Source: Sipunculus nudus | Lineage: Eukaryota; Annelida; Sipuncula; Golfingiida; Sipunculidae | DNA: 64,000 bases | Assembly: GCA_026874595.1 (NCBI GenBank) | Contig: CM049307.1 | Coordinates: 52,139,370-52,203,369 of the forward strand | Direction of reading: 5' to 3' | Shown: one piece after another, positions 11,312 through 23,639 of the stretch | How positions within the stretch are numbered: the stretch's first letter is position 1 | Layout: each line of letters begins with the position of its first letter | Notes under the pieces: model-generated | Told to the model about the DNA's origin: nothing | The model's database searches: none | The model's input: only the letters and a program-made list of their open reading frames with translations | Made by a program: the position numbers and the translations under genes

Positions 11312-11378
11312 CGTCGGCAGAGATTATTTCTACTAGCAGAAGAAGTAGTGACAGCAAAAGTATGTTCTTGAACAACAT
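11312..11378 (-). CDS. VWD gene, exon 1: start codon and signal peptide
   Basis: ATG at 11,378 opens MLFKNILLLSLLLLLVEIIS followed by AD, a textbook signal peptide: Lys at position 4, a leucine-rich core, and a small-residue cleavage region near Ser-Ala. The donor is G|GTAGGT, phase 1, joining to GAC in the next exon to give ADDQDQ. A second donor 5 bp further (G|GTATAC) would also splice but gives the wrong frame. This makes the VWD product secreted or anchored by a later segment. Confidence 0.72.
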
Positions 11379-13216
11379 GGTGTAGCTGGAACAGGCAGAT
11401 AATTTGGGTAAAACATCATCATGGAAAAATATGGGTCATGATACTGTCAAGAAAATGTAGGTATACAACCAAAACGTCCATTGTGTTTATATATAAATGT
11501 TTGCGTTTTAGAATAAACCTATGTAGTGCATATTTTGAATCAATGTAACTAAAATGCAAAACCAATTTGTTTGATAAAAGGAAAGTATGCAAATTCAAGC
11601 TTAAAGTGCAAAATTTATGATGGTTTTGACAATGTACTGATACGATTGCCATTTTAAGTCTAAATTGACTATTATTCTTATCAGATATCCCAGATAGAAA
11701 TGCATAATGAAATCCATTCATCCATAACTGAGTTATTGTAAGAATGTTTATCCAAAGGAACTGATTATAATTAATTATTCCTATTAATTAGTCATACATA
11801 AAGTATTGGTCACTTTTGTTTAAAATGGAACAAACACATGTACATGAACCTCAGTCTTTTGGTTCAAGCTAAATACATGAAAGCAGAGTTTACAGTGTGC
11901 ATGGCCGATAGTAATTAATCAATAAATCAATGCTAAAACTTGCATAAATATGATAAAATATAGATTTCGCTATTATTCTAATATACTGAACAAATCCTAC
12001 AAGCAATCCAAGCTGAAGAAAAGGCAAATCAAACTTCAAAGCAATTCATTCATAAGTCATAAACAAAAAATCCCCGAATTGGACTCAAGAAAGTGATTTT
12101 ACTAATCTTTTTGAATTAATTGGTTAAACTGATTTTATCTGACCGATGTACTACCTTATGATATGGCGTACAGAGCTAACTCTCGATTGTCAGTCTCAAC
12201 ATCAATCCTGAACTTGAATAAACATTACAAATTTTAGGTGGCACCGATATTTTTATTGAACAAATAAAGCTTCAAGGATTAATGTCGAATTTCAAGACAA
12301 CAAGCTTATTAAATATGTGACGTGGATCCTTTGTATGAATTCTTTTCAAAGCAGACTGTTAGTGGCATTGATGGGAAGCTGTTCGGGTGAATTCAAGTGC
12401 TTCATACTGATAGAGAAACATGGGTAATTGAGGTACACTATTTTATATTTTGTGATCTTAATGGCAAAGCCATGGTTAACTGCCTAAAAATCTTCAAAAA
12501 AATTATTTTCATGACAGTAGAGTGCATGTCTTCGCTGGGTTGGTCTTTTTTTCGATATTCGAGGTTTCAAGGAGATTTTTTAACCAAGACAGTAGAAGGG
12601 GCAAAGACCCTTAGCTGAAGCTCAGCTCTTATAGTCATCTGAGCTAAAGCCGGATTCTAGAATAATTTTTTACCAGTTTTGTGCAGAACTGAAGGCGGAC
12701 GCTGACAAACCTTTAAGATCCAACATAAAAAATTGCAAGAGAAAAATGAAAATAGATTAAATTTTCCTTTTTGGAAAAAAAATTACACAAAGCATAAGAT
12801 AAAATTTGGAATCATATATCACAAAAGAAAAGAACTGTATAAGTGTTAAATATGGGAGTTCCACTTGTGTGAAAAAGCACCAAACAGAAGTTACGGACGG
12901 TTATAACAATTCATTACGATAATACGCCAGCCAATATACAAAGAGAATGGCAAACATTTGGATGGAGATTTAAACAGGCATGTCAACTGGTCGTCTAATA
13001 TAATAATTTGTGTATACTGCATTTGTTTATACGGATTATGATTAATTCAGTGTAGGACGATACATGACTACCCTCCAGTAAAATAGGGTAATCTTTAATA
13101 TGTAGTTACTCCTGTTTGTGCAGCTGTAAAGAAAAATGTATTTTTTTTTCTAAAAGCTATGTTCAAATTACAGACTAAAAAAACAACTTTTATACCGAAG
13201 AGTAAATAATTAAATT
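11379..13216. other. Intergenic, no supported gene
   Basis: AT-rich. The 100-codon minus ORF at 11,419-11,721 has no domain pattern. At 12,600-12,650 there is a short remnant (GCTCAGCTC...GTCATCTGAGCTAAAGC) of the AGCTCAGCTGAC-type repeat end. No promoter motif could be assigned to the VWD gene. Confidence 0.4.
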
Positions 13217-13282
13217 TCATCAATCACTCAGACCAACCACAATAAAACTGGCTCTGTTTCTGTAATATTTATATATTGCAAG

Positions 13283-13345
<63 letters not shown>

Positions 13346-13415
13346 AATTTCATCAATCACTCAGACCAACCACAATAAAACTGGCTCTATTTCTGTAATA
13401 TTTATATATTGCAAG

Positions 13416-13460
<45 letters not shown>
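13217..13460. repeat. 131-bp tandem duplication ending in (AT)n
   Basis: The block TTTCATCAATCACTCAGACC ... TATATATTGCAAGC is present at about 13,217 and again at about 13,347, each followed by about 45-60 bp of AT repeats. The AT tract probably mediated the duplication. Confidence 0.85.
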
Positions 13461-13462
<2 letters not shown>

Positions 13463-13562
13463 TCGAGACCAACCGGTAATGGTCCAAACTTAAAATTGAA
13501 AGGCCTCTTTGATTTCGGTCCCTCGGTTTTTCAACTTCTTTATAAGTGGACCGTGTAAAACC

Positions 13563-13915
13563 AGCTTCTGTGGCTCAGGGATAGAGCACAGCTCTCAAAG
13601 CCAGGAGATCGTGAGTTTGAGTCCAACCCTAGGCGGTGAGTTTTTTCACGGTCAGCCCCCACCCAGGGTGAGCGCTTTGCAGGCTTAATGGGAAGGTCAT
13701 GCCGAAGGGCCGTGTTTCACTCACAAACGAGTGCGCCTTCCTGGGGTTCCTCGGTGGTATGACCCAGCAATGGGAACGATTACGCACCAAAGGCCAACAG
13801 GTGCAGTAGTCACCGGGCCTGGTTAACGCCAGGATATGAAAATAAGAGGAAGCGTGTGATACTGCCCTGTCACCTAGTCCGAGACCGGAATTGAATTCTG
13901 CAGATGTACATATAC
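13563..13915 (+). mobile_element. tRNA-derived SINE, near full length
   Basis: The head TGTGGCTCAGGGATAGAGCA fits a pol III A box, and GAGATCGTGAGTTTGAGTCC a B box about 45 bp later. A conserved body follows (CCCCCACCCAGGGTGAGCG, GTGTTTCACTCACAAACGAG), with a tail ending GTACATATACTTTTTT. Related copies occur at 52,756-53,085 (+), 28,165-28,297 (-, head part) and 51,418-51,475 (head only). There is no ORF. Confidence 0.85.
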
Positions 13916-14390
13916 TTTTTTAAGCTAGCATTAAAAATGAAGGCGGTTACCTCAATAAAAAACAGTGGGCCGTGTATATCTATATGTAAACCTTCCTTTA
14001 TGCAGACAAAGAGTGCATGATAACAAGTTTAAGAAATTTTCAACTTTTCTTAAAATACACCTTGGATGAGTGGGAAGGGGATAAGAAACTCGTATATATT
14101 CCTACTCTTTCTCCGAGTTAAAATATTAATGATACGTAATTTTATGCAGGGGTTTTATCAGCGAGTAAAATTTAAGAATGCAAATTTAGAGGGTTTTTTG
14201 TTCATACGTTTGAAAATGTACTCGTAAATTGTTAGTCAATCACATATTGTTGTATTTGACCAAAGGACCTCACACAGGCAATGCAAATTCTACATGATTG
14301 GGGATATTAGTGCGATTAGAACAGCACTAACAAAAGATGAAGGATTCGCGTAAAATGTCCTTGCAATTCATACAAAAAAGTATGACTCAG
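13916..14390. other. No feature seen
   Basis: AT-rich sequence between the SINE and the dispersed block starting at 14,391. No ORF, repeat partner or RNA signal was noticed. Confidence 0.4.
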
Positions 14391-15885
14391 AAGGCAAGGC
14401 TTATGACAGACCGTGGTTTATATAGATACAGTGTACTGTGAAAACTTAACCTGTCTTAATTGAGAAGAAATCTTTACTTGCCTGCTCAGGATCGCCTATA
14501 GCCGAAAGCTAGACTGAAAATAAGTGGGTTTTATGAAGTGTTTCTTACGTTTGGATTCCCTCTGCAGGGAGTACACCTACAGTGCATCATAGTATCATAC
14601 AAGCAGTACAATATTGATATTTCAATTTTGTTCGTACCTATGTTCCGATGTAAGTTTTTAAAAGTTACTCATAAACACACCTATTGCAACATAATTTGCG
14701 TCATATAGCACCACTTGAACATAGTTGACCTGAAGAAAATTTCAAAATATTACTCACTGTTAGACGTCGATTATATCTGCTCAATTATTTTCCTATAAAA
14801 AACATATGCAAGTAACTCAGGTGGTCATTTAATATTTTTATAGACCCCTTCGACACAAAGCTGTAATTTTGCGAATTATAAAAGTCGGTATAGGCTTATT
14901 TTCCCCTCATAGCCTCCCTTAATGGACTCAGTTCGACCATACAACGCTAGTGTATGGTTTTTTGTGCTACCAGTGAATATGTTGTACTCACCTTATGCCT
15001 CATGAATAAGCCAAGCTGTTTCTTAATATGTGTGTATTTGACGAGCACGTATTATATGTGACACTAGTTAAGTGTAAAAAAATCAAGGATTTTTTTTTAA
15101 TTTAGAACTTTTAAATAGTTTCAAACCGTTTATACACTTCTGTAAATAAACCGAAACACTGATCCCCAATATAATTAGGATTACGATCAAAAATATGTCA
15201 TATGTAGGCGCAGGAAAATATAAATTAAATCTGAGGAAAAGTGTAGAAAAACTTACCTCTACGTGTGCATCATATTTGTCAATATTCATCGACGGGCCCC
15301 TAGTATTTGTATATCCCTTAATAATATGACATTTTATATTAAAACAAAAGTAATTAGAGCTCAGGACCTTTTATGTAATCTTGTCATAATTAGTTTTGGA
15401 TAACCTACTACAAAATGGAGAGGGAGCTGCTTATATAGTTGGATGATTATGACCAATAAAAAAGCCTGTTTCATCTCTGGATGAACAGATATCCAGACCT
15501 TATTGAATCCAATTTAAACCACAAGTTTATTTTGATGAAACACTTGCATACGATCTCTCAGCACTACATTTGTTCCTCTTAAACTGCGTTTATACGGGCC
15601 TGCGGTATGGGGTATGTGGAAGGCGGTAGGAGACATGGGGTAAAATGGGATTCTCAGTGGAGAATTGTATCTACATACCCCGCTCTGTATAAAGCCCAAG
15701 GGCTCTGGTTACCTTCGGATGCAGCGCGACCTAGCGGGTCTCGACATCATCGGACTCATAACGGATTGTTTACCTCACGCTCAGTATATGCCCCACGCAC
15801 TTTTAAAAAGCAATATGCATACCGCGTTCTGCTGCCGCTAAAGACAGTTTAATACTGTTTTTCCCTCCAATTTCCGTTCCTCTGC
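14391..15885. repeat. Dispersed ~1.5-kb block, copy 1
   Basis: Collinear with 35,044-36,930. Shared landmarks in order are CTTATGACAGACCGTGG, TGCCTGCTCAGGATCGCCTA, ACAACGCTAGTGTATGGTTT, GACGGGCCCCTAGTATT, GGTATGTGGAAGGCGGTAGG, GACCTAGCGGGTCTCGACAT and CGTTCTGCTGCCGCTAAAGA. No long ORF or TIR was found, so the nature of the block is unknown. The last ~280 bp (from about 15,590) are GC-richer and better conserved. Confidence 0.85.
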
Positions 15886-16383
15886 TAGGATGCGGAAAGA
15901 TAGTTGCATGTAGGATATTCTCAAATATAAAACATTCAGGAAACATTTGCTGTTCACTGAATTGAGTGATCACATTGTTGTGAAACATGTTGCTATTGTA
16001 TCACCTGTGAATTCGGATTGTTTGATATTTTTCCCCTACATTAGAGATCCCAAACAAATTAGTAAAACTTACCATACAGGATTTTAGGTATGGTTCAAAA
16101 TAGAACATGCCCAAGTATCATCGTGTGCTTTTTAACCAGTCAATTCGTTATTGTCATAAATATGTTTTTTTTTTGGGGGGGGGGGGATTTGGATCGCACT
16201 GTGGTTATGTCATCCTGGTGATACTGCGTAATTATAAGTAATAAATTTTCAGTATAATACTATATATAGTATATATAGTATATAGACTTTCCCGATTTGT
16301 GCTACATTTCTGTTTCGTGGGAGCAGTTTTAGGTTTATTCCCACACTTCAGGTATAGATATTGATTACTTAAACATATATGTG
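15886..16383. other. Spacer with a poly-G run
   Basis: Contains a T9G14-like run near 16,165-16,186. No gene or repeat partner was seen. Confidence 0.4.
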
Positions 16384-16711
16384 CAGTGGCGTATCCAGGA
16401 TTTGAAAAAAGAGGGGGCGCAGCCCTAAAGTCGGGTCTAGGGGGCTGTTCTGCGTCTGTTAGACATGTTATATATATATATATATATATCAATCTTTTTT
16501 TTAAATTATATTGATATTCCACAAAGCCCAATTACTAGGAAGCAAGCATATTTAAACTTGTTAGAACACACTGCGTGGCTGTTAAATTGTCTCCTACTAA
16601 AAATATCAAATGGTGTTAGTTCGTTCATTATTATTATGATCATTATTTGTAATATCTAGTTCAAGTTGTTTATTATGATAACCGTGGAAACCTCATATAT
16701 ATATATATATT

Positions 16712-16759
<48 letters not shown>

Positions 16760-17934
16760 GCATTATTTTAACAACAGAAAAATACATGCATCAATAAGTG
16801 TAGTGTTGTAACTTAATTGTAACTTTTGAGTAGAAGATGGTCAGCACACATGTAAAAGAACTGAAATGGATTAACTATTATATGTCATTGAATCTGTCAA
16901 AGGATACTACATCTATTTTTCATGTACAGCTTCTGATAATGAATTCCACAATATAGGTTTTTGTAGATAAATTATTTTTGCAGAAATAAAAGTTCGAACT
17001 ATAGACAGTCGGAGTTAAAAAGAAATAAAGATAGTCTGATCTGAGGTAATTAAAGTACATAAACACAAGAAATATTAGAAGTAAAAAATACTCATTGACT
17101 TTTATTTGCATACCATTTTCAGGTTTATTTTATTATTGAAAATGCAGCTTTCTGACATAAAGCCTGGCCATCTAGCTCCAGTGACAGTAGCTGGGTATTT
17201 AGAGGTAATTTTTATTACCCCAGAATCAAGAAACCGGAAGCTTTCATATAGTCTCTTGGTGTATTCCAGGGTAAATGTTTAAAATGAGGCATAGCAAGCG
17301 TCTAGTGAAAGTACAAATAGCTTGCATGGATTGTTTAAAAGTTTTTAGCCATCCACCATCATGTTGCAGAACAATCACCGACTTTAGAGACTTCTCTTCT
17401 GCACACAAACAAAATAGAAAAGAGAGATAGTAAAAATCATGAGAAAAATGTGTAAGTATATAATCCATTTACTGTTTAGATTTATTTTTTAAAATTTCAA
17501 AGTCTGACACTCTTTACATTTACATTACGAACAATATCTTGCTAAGCTTTTGTTCTTTCTTCACAAAAGTTCAACAAATACAACAAAACAAGTTTTTCTT
17601 TAGGTGAATAGGACCCTTAAGAACTGATAACAAATATACATTATTATATAAGATATATATCTATATTTACATAACAGAAAAGATCTTTCTTGTTTTTCTT
17701 CTTTCTTTTCCATATGGGAATAACATTACCATAACAGCGCATAGAGAAACATGAAAATATCTTTTTACTTAAAACGCCATATTTTATATCTATGTGTGTG
17801 CATATTCAATTAAAATAACATAAAATAAATATGAGTTAACAAACATTACACTTCCCAGTAGCTGACTGGTATAAGTGTTAGCAGAATTTTAGGGGGCGCG
17901 CGCCCCTTTGCGACCCCCTATGAATACGCCCCTG
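16384..17934. mobile_element. Probable non-autonomous hAT-like DNA transposon, 1,551 bp
   Basis: The left end CAGTGGCGTATCCAGGATTT and the inverse of the right end CAGGGGCGTATTCATAGGG form imperfect terminal inverted repeats. Both are followed internally by GGGGGCGCA/GGGGGCGCGCG-like sequence. The 5-bp word ATGTG abuts both ends. CAG-type ends with GGCG-ATCCAGGATTT are familiar from hAT MITE families, but an 8-bp target duplication is not clear. The interior has (AT)n tracts (about 16,470-16,490 and 16,697-16,757) and no transposase ORF. Confidence 0.55.
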
Positions 17935-18254
17935 ATGTGTGTGTGTTTATATAACTTCAAGATCTGTTAAGTACATGATATACAGCTGCAGAAATGGATA
18001 AGAAGGACGGCCAATAAACCCCACTTAACGAACATGGACCTAGCTGTTGACTTTTGTGTAAACAAGACACTTTAAAAATGTACTATAATTGAGAACCTGA
18101 CTTTCATGTTATAAATGTGCTTCATAGGACAGGATAGATCCTGGGAATGCATGTTACATATCCTACAAAGTGTTACAGTAACGCCTGAGTTTACATAGAA
18201 ACCACCTATGGGCGACACAGGCATAATCTTTAAACTACGAGGTATTAGTTGCCT
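17935..18254. other. No feature seen
   Basis: Short spacer starting with a (GT)n stretch directly after the hAT-like end. No coding or repeat signal was recognised. Confidence 0.35.
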
Positions 18255-18409
18255 TCCTGTGCAGAGCATGATGCACATTCGTTTACAACAGTTATCAAAC
18301 CAACACAACGCCATCTGTCGGTAGGGTCACAAACGAATCACGTTTACATTCTCCGTTACACAATATCACCATAGTTACTTGCATTATTTTATAAGAAGTA
18401 TATATATAG

Positions 18410-18472
<63 letters not shown>

Positions 18473-18870
18473 TGACATGTGCTTGTCCTGCAAATAAACC
18501 TGAACGCTTTCTCCACATTCTAGGTAGCTTATATCTATGAAATAAATGCATAGCAAATATGATTTATATATTAGGCCAAAAGAAAAAGGTATGGTTTTCA
18601 GGCACTTTTTTTCAGAAACAAGTGCGGGCGAGTTATATTTTATTTTTACCTTTTGCTTGTATGTTTTGATAAAAATATCATATGATTGGATAAAAGCATG
18701 AAAATAACAAATTGTTTTTGCTAAGCAGGTAAAAGCACTACATAACGAAGGAAATCTTATCAAAATTGTATTATTTTATCCTCTTGAAGGGTGAAAATTA
18801 AAATTGAATAAAATTGATGTAGAGGTTTATTTGACGCGGGCGGTGCCTGAGAACTATACCTTTTATTTAT
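18255..18870. repeat. Dispersed repeat R (copies at 36,955 and 40,240) with (AT)n
   Basis: Shared with 40,240-40,760: CAGTTATCAAACCAACAC, CGCCATCTGTCGGT, TCACAAACGAATCACGTT, TGTCCTGCAAATAAACCTGA, GGTAGCTTATATCTATGAAA and AAAAGCATGAAAATA. The 3' part also occurs at 36,955-37,290. An (AT)n tract (18,404-18,471) sits inside this copy only. No coding capacity was seen. Confidence 0.8.
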
Positions 18871-19704
18871 TTTTTTTATTTGTCCAAACCGGCTGCTGCG
18901 AGGAAAATCATACGGTAGCCTTTTGTGACAGCGCACCTGTACGATAGCTTTTTGTACTTTCAGGCGCTTTGTTATGCAAATGATGGGATGTTGTGACTTC
19001 TGTGTGATTCTTCCTGTAACGGACTTCTGGACGAGTGTTGAATTTTTTATTTTATTTATTTATTTTATTTTATTTTATTTATACATTTTTTTTTGCCGGC
19101 GAGCAGTGGAATTCGAAATTTCGTGGTGAGTGCTTCCAGAAATACTGTATTTATGCGCTGTGGCTTTGGTGTGTGCCCTTAAAGGCACGGGACATTCCTT
19201 TGAGAGGGATTTCTGCTTTAGCAGAGCATTTCCCAGTGTTTTCTGCTGCGTGGGACATTTAACCTTCGCCAAGAAACGTAAGTCTGAGCTGGGCGTGTAG
19301 GCTCTAGAGGGCGCCGTGTATCGCTGTCACAGGGACTCTGGTCCTGTGTACTGAACCAGTTTCGTGTAGAGTAAGGGACCCTTCAGTGGATTACCTAGTA
19401 AAAGTGCAAGCCCCGCAGTGGCCCGCCCGCGTGCCGGTACAGTGAACAAACACTTTGCCAAAGTGGTGAAAACGGAGTAATCATAACTGTCCTTTTACTT
19501 CCTAATTGGACTGTGTGTTTATGCCAGCACTCGTTGGTATAATTGTATTTGCTGGTTTGGTGTAAATGTATGGCGCCTCTCCTGATAGCGTAAGTTTATT
19601 TTTTTAAATAATATTAGTTGTGTTGTTGTAACAGTGTAACAGTAATATAATACTTGGTTTTATCTACTCCTGTCGTATTTTTGTCTTTGAGTGACCGCGC
19701 AAGT
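18871..19704. repeat. Repeat block, right part shared with 42,915-43,290
   Basis: From about 19,280 the text AAGTCTGAGCTGGGCGTGTA ... GTGTATCGCTGTCACA ... GGTGAAAACGGAGTAATCA ... TGTTGTTGTAACAGTGTAAC matches the 42.9-kb block. Copy 1 ends at the 19,705 insertion. 18,871-19,280 is unmatched and holds an imperfect TTTA-rich stretch. It could be an LTR or the 5' end of an element, but no direct evidence was found. Confidence 0.55.
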
Positions 19705-19769
19705 TAAAACCAGCCAGTCTGCCCCCGCCCCCTTTTTTTGAAGATCCTGGAGTGTCCGTCCTCATAAAG

Positions 19770-19837
<68 letters not shown>

Positions 19838-19840
<3 letters not shown>

Positions 19841-20600
19841 TTTTGGTGTCTTTGCCTATGTTTTCAAGATCAAGGAATCTAGTGAACCCATTTCCAAGAC
19901 AATACCGTTTTTGTTTACGGTTAAATGCAATATGGCTGTCAATATAGCCGCCGTACCATAAAATCATACATTATTCGAAAATAATTGAGGTAGGGGAATG
20001 ATTTTCGTGTCTTTACCTATGTTTACTAGGTCAAGGAATCTATTGAAACCATTTTCAAGACAATACCCTATTTGGTTTCGGAGATATTCAATATGGCTTC
20101 CAATATGGCCGCTGTACCGTTGAATTGCATATGACAGGCCAAGGAATCAAGTTAGGGGGTTGATTTTGGTGTTATCGTCAATTCTTTTAGGGCCCAGGAG
20201 TCTCTTATTTATTTTCAAGACTATACTGTTTCTGGTTAAGGGGATATTTAATATGGTTACCATTATGGCTACCAATATAGCAGATGCACTATTGAATCAT
20301 GATTAACTCACTAAAGAATCGAGACATGATTGATTTTGTTGTCTTTTTTTAATTTTTAATGGTAAAAAACTACCAAAATTATCATCAGGCCGGTATCTTT
20401 TCACGCTCAAGTGGAATTCAATATGGCTCCATGTCATTGAATCATCCAAAATTCACCAAGGAATGCAGCTTGGTGATTGATTTGCGGGGTCTTCAAGGTC
20501 AAGGTATCTCTCGAAATTCTTTTGTCGATAAAGTATTTGATAATGACGAAATTTAGTATGGCTGCCAATATGCCAGAGTGTCTTAACATTTAACGTAACA
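19838..20600 (+). repeat. ~150-bp tandem array, left arm
   Basis: Units share TTTGGTGTCTTTGCCTATG, AGGTCAAGGAATCTATTGAA, TTTTCAAGACAATACC and ATTCAATATGGCTGCCAATA. Four to five units decay towards the right. An (AT)n tract (19,772-19,837) abuts the left side. Confidence 0.75.
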
Positions 20601-20940
20601 TCCTTAGAACTCAAGCTACATTGACAAATGGTTGATTATAAGTTTTTGATGTAAAGAAATTGATTAAATCAACATATATCAACGGATAATACATATCTCT
20701 TTGCATGCAAGTTTCATATCTAATGGGTACCAAGTCCATCATAACTTATTCAGGTTTACTGTGTGCAACTTTCCACATTTCGATTTTACATGGGTGAAAC
20801 TAGTGTATGTCTTATAGAATGCTTTAAGGTACGGCCCTGGTTAGAATTGTTTGTTTGTGGCAGTTTGTTGGTAGCATTACTGTTCGTTGATGCTACATTG
20901 TGTACCGCAAATGATCGACATTTGCTAAGAATTCAACGGG

Positions 20941-21354
20941 TTAGTACCTTAACAAGGTTTTTTTCTGCATTGCACAGTCTTGTATATTTCCATTCATCCG
21001 TGTGAAACCTCTAAGAAAGGGTATTGGAGACAATTGCTTTATTGTTGTTGCTTGGTACAGTGGTCCAAAGTTGCTAATAACGCCATTTCCAGTCAAGACA
21101 TGAATGGCTGGAATAACATAAATATAAGCTGGCTGACTCTTCTGTTTGATCATGAATTGGAATATACCTCGTTTTTTGTCTCCAGTTCTCCCTCTGAGCC
21201 ACAGTTTATTAAGTCCACTTGACACAAACAGATTTGAAAAGCACAATGCAAGTACAATCCCATCTGTTTTACCAGCGATGATAACGATCTGTTTCAGCTC
21301 ATTTCTTACCCCGAAAGAGGATAAGAGAAATGATTGGGACATCCGCCTCTTCAT
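20941..21354 (-). pseudogene. Fragment of a multicopy metazoan mobile-element protein (TDV...LALC...HVLTG type)
   Basis: 137 open codons read GKTDGIVLALCFSNLF, then LNKLWLRGRTGDKKRGIF and YIYVIPAIHVLTGNGVIS followed by NFG. The order (T-D-x-x-V-L-A-L, L-W-L-R-x-x-T-G-D-K-x-R, a short gap, IPAIHVLTG-x-[DG]-V-S) matches an abundant family of uncharacterised cnidarian and mollusc proteins believed to be transposon-derived. In that family the usual motif is LTGCD; here it is LTGNG, so acidic and Cys residues are lost. The ORF at 21,443-21,694 (minus) may be the upstream part. It is a truncated relic. Confidence 0.5.
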
Positions 21355-21859
21355 GATCAGAGACTAATTCAGGATGATGTGTGAGCGATCCATTTTCTGA
21401 CCGACCGTGTCTTAAGGGAAATATTAACCAACCTGCACGATTCTAGTATACACTCAGGTCTTTCTGATTAAAAAAATATTTCACTGGACACTTTCTGAGG
21501 AAAGTTTCAAGTTTAATTTTATTATTTGATGATGGAAAGAAACTGTCCAGATCCCTTAGTTGTTTGGTGTCCAGAGAAATATTGCTAACAAGAACAGGAG
21601 TTTTCAATATGCGCCTTTGTCTTTCACAGATCTCTAAATATAAGAGTAAAAAATGAAACTTATACGTTGTGCAATTTGACACATATCCGAGCACCTAGCC
21701 CAGGAACCGTTCAAATAGTTCCCTAAAGGTGGTAACACTGATTTTTATTATTTATGTCATGACACCAACAACACAGCCTGTTGGCATATGCGATTGTTCC
21801 ACTGGCAGAACATCTATTGCTCTGGATTTGTCTCAAGTCATTTTTTCATGTTTGTTGTT

Positions 21860-22510
21860 CTTTTAGCTCAGCGGACTATACGTCATTTGCCTAGGCAAAT
21901 ATCCTTAAAAACAAGAAATTAGGTCACTGTGATTTATATTCTACCGGCTATAGGAACAAAAAAAATGATTTGTGCACCCTGAATGTCAGATTGGCACTTA
22001 AAAGTATCTAATAGGCTCAGAACCCTCTAACGCAACATAGGAGCTTCTGGAAATATCTTCAAGGAAATCTATACTTAACTCATCGTGACATATATTCTGC
22101 AAGCTACATGGCTACTAGATAATCTTGAACACCCAGACAGGCTGACTGGGTTCAAATGTTGTCCGTAAACCCTAGAATATGTTAACCTAACATCCAGAGA
22201 AGTCTGCAAATCTGCTTTGAAACCTGGATTTAGGTTCTTAGAGCATTCTAATATAACATCCAGAGAGGTCTTTGGAAAGTGTTTGTCGAATCCCTATACT
22301 AGATCACTGTAACCTTAATGCTGTGGGCTGAAGGAAAAACACGAATGTTATACTGAAAGTCAGATTGGTACAAATCAAACTTTTTGTATTGACTATATAT
22401 ACAGTGAATTTCAATTAATTGGCTTGAGTTGGACCAGGAACTGCTACAGGTACCAGGCTCAGTGACAGAGGGACCTTCCCAAAAGTGCAATATCTGAAGA
22501 CAAATCAAAC
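21860..22510 (-). repeat. Degenerate ~155-bp array inside the 5-kb insertion
   Basis: Starts TTTAGCTCAGCGGACTATAC and then has AATATCCTTAAAAACAAGAA, TAGGTCACTGTGA, ACATCCAGAGAAGTCT units. It is the minus orientation of the family seen at 33.4-34.4 kb. Confidence 0.6.
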
Positions 22511-23021
22511 CCTTATTTAATCTTTACGGTTCGCAACAAAATCATCCCAAGAGGAATGTGTCACAAGAAGGGAGTATTTAGACAGAAAAGCTAGAAGTAC
22601 ATATAGGATTTAATTTAAGACCAAGTAGTTCAACAGGGCACGGCACAAGTTAGTGGAGTAAAAATAATAGTAATGAAAATATATAACCAGTTACGTTCTT
22701 ACGTTCTTACGAGGCTGAAATACAGTGTCTTTACAATGCAATAAGGAAAATTGTAACAGGCTCACCAATATTGCGCCAGAGTTTGAGGAATGTCTGTTGT
22801 CACATGTTGGTAGTGGTGGCGTTGGGTTGTCATAGAAACCCTCCCTCGCAAGGTTACATCCGGTACCTGGTTTCCCAACGTTTTTGCTGCTTTGGTAGAG
22901 TTATGCAGTGCCAAATATATTAAACACTTCAGTCACATGAAATTGTACAGTTTGGTAGAAAGTTGGTTTACCATTGTTCATTTGGCAAAAATGTCCTCTG
23001 ACTTCACTTCTATGTTCATGC

Positions 23022-23052
<31 letters not shown>

Positions 23053-23639
23053 CTGTTCATAGTTGAACCTCTCGGTTCCAGGTTTACAGACCAACTCTGG
23101 CCTTCACACAAAATTCCTCATGCACCAAGACACATAAAACATTACAGCCTCACTTTGAGTTATGTGATTACTGGGGCATAAGAAAGGACTTGTGACAGGG
23201 AGAAAGGGATTCTTGCCCAGCAGAAAATAGAAATAAGAAAACAATTAAAACCCAATGAATACACAGGGCATTGAAAAGCTGGACCTGACATGGTCCACTG
23301 CACTCAGTCAAAACTTGAAAACAGATCAGAGATTTAAGGTTACGGGACCCTACTGGCCCGGGGAAAGTACAAGGCAGGATTAGAAAACTGAGTCACACGT
23401 AAAAATACATTAATAATTATCGTTTTCAGCAGTCAACCTGTGACAGGCATCAGTCTTAAATGTTTGATATAAAAAAAATGTCTCAGCTTAAGTAAAGGGA
23501 GGTCATTGTAATGCCTCCTTGGACATAAAAAAATAAAGTCAATGGGACCTATGTTCTCCAAGACTTGTGAAAGAACATAATATGAGCACACACTATGTTA
23601 GATGTACATGGATTTTAGCAGTTATCAAAGAAACTTATA
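22511..23639. other. Centre-right of the 5-kb insertion, no gene
   Basis: Contains a (GT)n microsatellite near 23,024-23,051. No ORF with recognisable content was found. Confidence 0.4.

Noticed and set aside
13563-13650. Possible tRNA gene
   Set aside because: A- and B-box-like words are present but the cloverleaf is not complete and the sequence continues into the shared SINE body; it is a SINE head.
20941-21222. Plus-strand ORFs at 20,980-21,222 as a gene
   Set aside because: They are shadows of the minus-strand mobile-element relic, whose motif order is recognisable.
22980-23060. CRISPR-like or other spaced repeats
   Set aside because: Only a (GT)n microsatellite; no array of unique spacers anywhere in this eukaryotic window.
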